Assembly (NCBI GenBank): GCA_015063585.1
Contig: SVTW01000020.1
Location: 1 to 34,216 of the forward strand
Origin: Oscillospiraceae bacterium
GTDB taxonomy: Bacteria; Bacillota; Clostridia; Oscillospirales; CAG-272
Reading direction: 5' to 3'
Length of the DNA stretch: 34,216 nucleotides
Part shown: piece by piece, positions 31,577 through 34,216 of the stretch
How positions within the stretch are numbered: position 1 is the stretch's first letter
How the letters are laid out: every line of letters starts with the position of its first letter
Position numbers and translations under genes: made by a program
Notes under the pieces: generated by a model
The model's input: only the letters and a program-made list of their open reading frames with translations
Databases searched by the model: none
What the model was told of the DNA's origin: nothing

Positions 31577-31981
31577 TTATTTTAAGACGTTTTGCAATTT
31601 GACCGCGGCGATTTCGGTTTTCGTTTTTACAAAGATCAATGCCTCGCTGTTTTGGGGATCGAGATCGCACAGCAGCGTCCGAAAGGCATGCGAGGGAATA
31701 TCGACACACGCATCACTCCATACGCACAAAACGTAGCGCACCGCAGTGTCGTTGGCACTCCGCAAGCGGTCCAGCAGCGCGATCTCCTCTGCATGGTCTG
31801 CCGCTAACGCGTTTTGGATCACCGCACCATATTCTGCATCGTTTGACGTGAACAAAACAAGGGCTTGCGTGTAGGGCTGCTTTTCCGCAGTTTGGAGAAG
31901 GGAAAGGGCTGTTTCTTTCATTTTTTTCAATCGGTCCGCGTCAAACGGACAGGCTGAGCACAACTCAAAAAAACTTTGCAT
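31577..31981 (-). CDS. Hypothetical protein, 134 residues
   Basis: I do not recognise the family. The start is supported by AAGGAGG nine bases upstream, and a consensus promoter lies at 32053-32081. The N-terminus has a Cys pair (LCSACPFD), then helices (DRLKKMKETALSLLQTAE), a strand ALVLFTSND, and a second alternating strand VRYVLCVWSDAC followed by EALIFVKTKTEIAAVKL. This pattern of two strand-helix units suggests a small alpha/beta domain. It has no signal peptide or membrane helix. It stands alone between zapA and a divergent membrane protein gene. Confidence 0.7.
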   Translation of the reverse strand: MQSFFELCSACPFDADRLKKMKETALSLLQTAEKQPYTQALVLFTSNDAEYGAVIQNALAADHAEEIALLDRLRSANDTAVRYVLCVWSDACVDIPSHAFRTLLCDLDPQNSEALIFVKTKTEIAAVKLQNVLK

Positions 31982-31983
31982 AT

Positions 31984-31995
31984 GGAGGATCCTCC
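31984..31995. promoter_or_regulatory. 12-bp palindrome containing the ribosome site
   Basis: GGAGGATCCTCC is a perfect palindrome; its left half is the Shine-Dalgarno of the gene starting at 31981. It could fold on itself (4-bp stem) or pair between two messages and mask the site. Confidence 0.5.
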
Positions 31996-32052
31996 TTATT
32001 ATTCCTTTTGTGTGCCGGTCGATTATGAAATTTTGTATTAGATCTTCGATTT

Positions 32053-32081
32053 ATTATAGCATAGGCACTCCAAAAAGTCAA
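32053..32081 (-). promoter_or_regulatory. Sigma-A promoter of the 134-residue gene
   Basis: TTGACT (32076-32081), 17 bases, TATAAT (32053-32058) on the minus strand; leader of about 65 bases. Confidence 0.85.
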
Positions 32082-32150
32082 CAGGAGAGATTTTGTTTCA
32101 TATTCTGATAAAAAAGAATTCAGAAAGTGCAAAAAATGGCGGTTTATGCC

Positions 32151-32179
32151 TTGACAGAGACGGAAAATTGTGCTAAAAT
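32151..32179 (+). promoter_or_regulatory. Sigma-A promoter of the PH-like membrane protein
   Basis: TTGACA (32151-32156), 17 bases, TAAAAT (32174-32179); ATG 37 bases past the -10. Divergent from the promoter at 32053. Confidence 0.85.
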
Positions 32180-32216
32180 GAAAGTTGTAATTTAATATAC
32201 ATAAGGAGTGCGAATA

Positions 32217-33050
32217 ATGTCTATTCAATTTTCTCAAAATGAAACAGTCGTACGCAAGTTCGACTACGCCACTCTCGGTTACCGCAAAAAAAGCGATAGC
32301 TATGCGGTTGCCCGTTCTCTGATCGTTACCAACAAGCGCGTGATCCATCAGGACGTGTGCGAGCAGCTTGGTAAGGATTTGATCGTCAGACGCGAAATGC
32401 CGATCGAGCACGCAAAGTTCGTTGACATTCGCATGGCAAGATCCTCCAAGGTAAGCCTGCTGATCTGGAGCATTGTGCTTGCGGTTCTTGCTGTGGTTGC
32501 ATACCTTGGCAATAGCCTGAGGGAGTCGCTGGAATTCCTGGCGAAGGTCCCCGCGGTTTTGTTCATGGGTATTGCGGCAGGCTTTGCGGCATTTGCGTTG
32601 GCGCTGCTTATTGCTTATTTCGGCAGCCGCCGCATGATGCTCTCCTGCACGGTTTCCACCGACGGTATGATCCAGCCCGTGCTCTCTAACACGGTTGTGG
32701 ACGAATCGCTCAAGCCGAAGAAGGTTTATAAGGCAGCAAAGCAGATGCAGCTTGATATCCGCATCAACAAGCGCGCTGCAAAGGAATTGGCAGACGGTCT
32801 GGGTGCGGCAATTATCGATGCGATGGATATGAACCGCAGAGCAGAGGCTTCCGTGGCGTGTGCCGTTGCGGCAGACAACACGGTTGCGAACGTGTTTGCC
32901 GATGTTGAGGCCACCGTTTCCTTTGAGGAAGAGGAGGCAGCTCCTGTCGTAGAGGAAGCCGAGGAGACAGCGGAAGTTGCGGAGGAAGCCGAGGCGGTTG
33001 AGGAGACCGACGCGGCAGAGGAATCCAACGACGAGACCGAAACCGTATAA
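32217..33050 (+). CDS. Membrane protein with split PH-like domain and acidic tail
   Basis: The product is 277 residues from the ATG eight bases after AAGGAG at 32203-32208; a GTG three codons earlier overlaps that site. Residues 30-70 (ARSLIVTNKRVIHQDV) resemble the first strands of bacterial PH domains, where the TNxRVI motif is typical. Two hydrophobic helices (79-97 and 112-135) interrupt it. Residues 140-175 may continue the fold, 176-225 are helical, and 231-277 are almost only Glu, Ala, Val, Thr and Asp. The acidic tail probably lies in the cytoplasm and could bind a basic partner or metal ions. Family name unknown to me; related proteins with the same opening are common in Clostridia. 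It is monocistronic. Confidence 0.75.
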   Translation: MSIQFSQNETVVRKFDYATLGYRKKSDSYAVARSLIVTNKRVIHQDVCEQLGKDLIVRREMPIEHAKFVDIRMARSSKVSLLIWSIVLAVLAVVAYLGNSLRESLEFLAKVPAVLFMGIAAGFAAFALALLIAYFGSRRMMLSCTVSTDGMIQPVLSNTVVDESLKPKKVYKAAKQMQLDIRINKRAAKELADGLGAAIIDAMDMNRRAEASVACAVAADNTVANVFADVEATVSFEEEEAAPVVEEAEETAEVAEEAEAVEETDAAEESNDETETV

Positions 33051-33066
33051 AATTGAAATTCTAAGC

Positions 33067-33110
33067 ATACCGCCGAGAGTAACCGTTGGGTGACTCTCGG
33101 CGGTATTTTA
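33067..33110 (+). terminator. Terminator of the PH-like gene
   Basis: A perfect 14-bp stem (33067-33080 with 33093-33106), 12-base loop, then TTTTATAC, starting 16 bases after the stop. Confidence 0.85.
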
Positions 33111-33191
33111 TACATTTTTTCGATTTCAACCAATGTTTTGTTATTTCGTCGATAAATCTCTATTTCGGAGAAATAATAAAATATCGCTCTG

Positions 33192-33220
33192 TTGACTCTA
33201 CCGTTGGTTTCGTGTATAAT
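33192..33220 (+). promoter_or_regulatory. Sigma-A promoter of the XRE regulator operon
   Basis: TTGACT (33192-33197), 17 bases, TATAAT (33215-33220). The ATG at 33267 lies 46 bases past the -10. Confidence 0.85.
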
Positions 33221-33266
33221 ATAGTCACAAGCTCCGGAACTTGAATTTTTTCGAGAGGTGAAAAAT

Positions 33267-34130
33267 ATGTACGAATGTAAGATTGCAGAAAAATTGGTGG
33301 AGCTCCGCACTTCAAAGGGAGTAACACAAGAAGATGTGGCGCGAAGCCTATCTATTTCAAATAAAACGATTTCCAAATGGGAGAATGGTGCCTCGACACC
33401 CGATCTTCCTATGGTTATAGAACTCGCAAAATATTATGGTGTCACTACTGACACGCTTCTCGGACTTTCCGAGGACAAAAAGCAAAGCACGACGGAAGAA
33501 ATTCGCTCTTTGTTTGAAGGACTTGATCGCCGCGAATCGGTTCTCAAAGCCTTTGAAACAACAAGAGCTCTTGTTCCTGCAATGTATAAAACAGTTTCTA
33601 AATATTGTGATGATACTTATGACAAGGAAGATGTTTATCCGATAGGTATGTCACATGGATATCGTTCTGCAATTTCATTCCACGAGTTCTTTGAGTTTAC
33701 CGCGAGCTCTGAAAACGTAAATTTGGCTGTGATGATGCTCAAAAACAAAGCTAATTTTGCATGGATGAACGATCCGGCAAAACAAAAAGAAATCTTAAAA
33801 CTCTTTAAATTCTTATCCAAAGAAGATACGCTTTCCGTACTTTATTATATTCATTCCAGCAACTGCTCCGAAAGCTTCACGGCGGAATATATCGCAAAAA
33901 ATACAGGTGTAAAAGAAGAACGGGTTATCGAAATCCTCGATGAATTTTGTTCCGTCGGTGCATGCCATTGGGTTACTGCACACCTCATCGAAGGCGAAGT
34001 TAGAGTGTATGAGTGCCACGGTGACGGTCTTGTTCTGTCCTTGATTTCCTTGGCATTTGAAAGAATGTGCGGTAGACAATCCTATGACTACAACTATAGC
34101 GGAATATGCAAAATGATCGGAGGTAAATAA
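33267..34130 (+). CDS. XRE-family helix-turn-helix regulator with helical C-terminal domain
   Basis: The product is 287 residues from the ATG at 33267; a GTG three codons earlier is part of the AGGTG ribosome site. Residues 5-65 are a Cro/C1-type DNA-binding domain (TQEDVARSLSISNKTISKWE; then LPMVIELAKYYGVTTDTLL). The remaining ~220 residues are mostly helical and include a winged-helix-like segment near 205-250 (FTAEYIAKNTGVKEERVIEIL). I do not recognise the C-terminal family; related regulators sense small molecules. Codons are AT-rich (AAA, GAA, TTT favoured), unlike the window's other genes. The next XRE gene begins one base after its stop. Confidence 0.85.
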   Translation: MYECKIAEKLVELRTSKGVTQEDVARSLSISNKTISKWENGASTPDLPMVIELAKYYGVTTDTLLGLSEDKKQSTTEEIRSLFEGLDRRESVLKAFETTRALVPAMYKTVSKYCDDTYDKEDVYPIGMSHGYRSAISFHEFFEFTASSENVNLAVMMLKNKANFAWMNDPAKQKEILKLFKFLSKEDTLSVLYYIHSSNCSESFTAEYIAKNTGVKEERVIEILDEFCSVGACHWVTAHLIEGEVRVYECHGDGLVLSLISLAFERMCGRQSYDYNYSGICKMIGGK

Positions 34131-34131
34131 T

Positions 34132-34216
34132 ATGAGTTTATCGGCTAATATTAAAAGATTGCGTCTTGAAAAGGATATGACACAAGAGCAGCTTGCCACA
34201 AAGCTTGGAGTATCAG
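34132..34216 (+). CDS. Second XRE helix-turn-helix protein, cut at window end
   Basis: Only the first 28 residues are visible (NIKRLRLEKDMTQEQLATKL), clearly the first two helices of a Cro/C1 domain. GGAGGT at 34119-34124 lies seven bases before the ATG and within the end of the preceding gene, so the two are co-translated. It is AT-rich like its neighbour. What follows the DNA-binding domain is outside the window. Confidence 0.85.
   Translation, partial: MSLSANIKRLRLEKDMTQEQLATKLGVS

Noticed and set aside
31965-33068. A 367-codon minus-strand frame over the PH-like gene
   Set aside because: It runs through two promoters and a terminator; the plus-strand gene has RBS, promoter and terminator.
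1-34216. tRNA, rRNA or riboswitch genes
   Set aside because: No cloverleaf with a TTCRA arm, rRNA-like stretch or known riboswitch core was seen by eye; a covariance-model search would be needed to exclude weak cases.

Overview
The window looks like chromosome of an endospore-forming or spore-ancestral Firmicute of the Clostridia, probably an uncultured gut Oscillospirales/Christensenellales-type organism. The basis is a SPOCS (DUF3794)-LysM protein, ZapA beside a U32 protease-like gene, strong AGGAGG ribosome sites and near-perfect sigma-A promoters (TTGACA-N17-TATAAT) in AT-rich gaps within otherwise GC-rich coding DNA. The taxonomic label is inference; no rRNA or tRNA gene was seen.

Layout. 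2-1697 (+): the end of an FAD-dependent oxidoreductase and a PhnP-like metallo-beta-lactamase-fold hydrolase, closed by a 17-bp stem shared with the facing genes. 1765-4546 (-): a DUF1854 protein and its partner ABC exporter, driven by a consensus promoter and preceded by a 4-codon leader ORF. 4823-10580 (+): a carbohydrate cluster of two xylose-isomerase-like TIM-barrel proteins, a DUF6259 glycosidase-like protein, a Gfo/Idh/MocA dehydrogenase and a DeoR regulator. 10602-10894: a tandem ~146-bp hairpin-rich repeat. 10941-12816 (-): a pair of Gfo/Idh/MocA proteins. 13017-14723 (-): an AMP-forming acyl-CoA ligase whose promoter carries two matching palindromes. 15041-18683 (+): a heterodimeric ABC exporter with one degenerate ATP site. 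18813-20806 (+): mannose-6-phosphate isomerase and a metallophosphoesterase. 20889-21440: a mosaic of repeats and back-to-back hairpins. 21456-23000 (-): the SPOCS-LysM protein. 23177-28426 (-): a surface-polysaccharide operon (family 2 glycosyltransferase, RfbD, second glycosyltransferase, Wzm-like permease with an extra extracytoplasmic domain, Wzt-like ATPase). 28630-31300 (-): a U32/RlhA-like protein and a long-tailed ZapA. 31577-31981 (-): an unknown small protein. 32217-33050 (+): a two-TM, PH-like protein with an acidic tail. 33267-34216 (+): two adjacent XRE-type regulators in visibly more AT-rich DNA, the second cut by the window end.

How the parts fit. The 4823-10580 cluster has enzymes that can oxidise, isomerise or eliminate sugar derivatives, with its own regulator but no transporter or kinase in view. 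The 23177-28426 operon makes and exports a glycan, with RfbD pointing to dTDP-rhamnose. manA could feed mannose/fructose-6-phosphate metabolism. The least ordinary items are the two repeat regions, the twin operator at the acyl-CoA ligase, the leader ORF before the DUF1854-linked exporter and the permease fusion. I did not find a clear new defence or mobile system.
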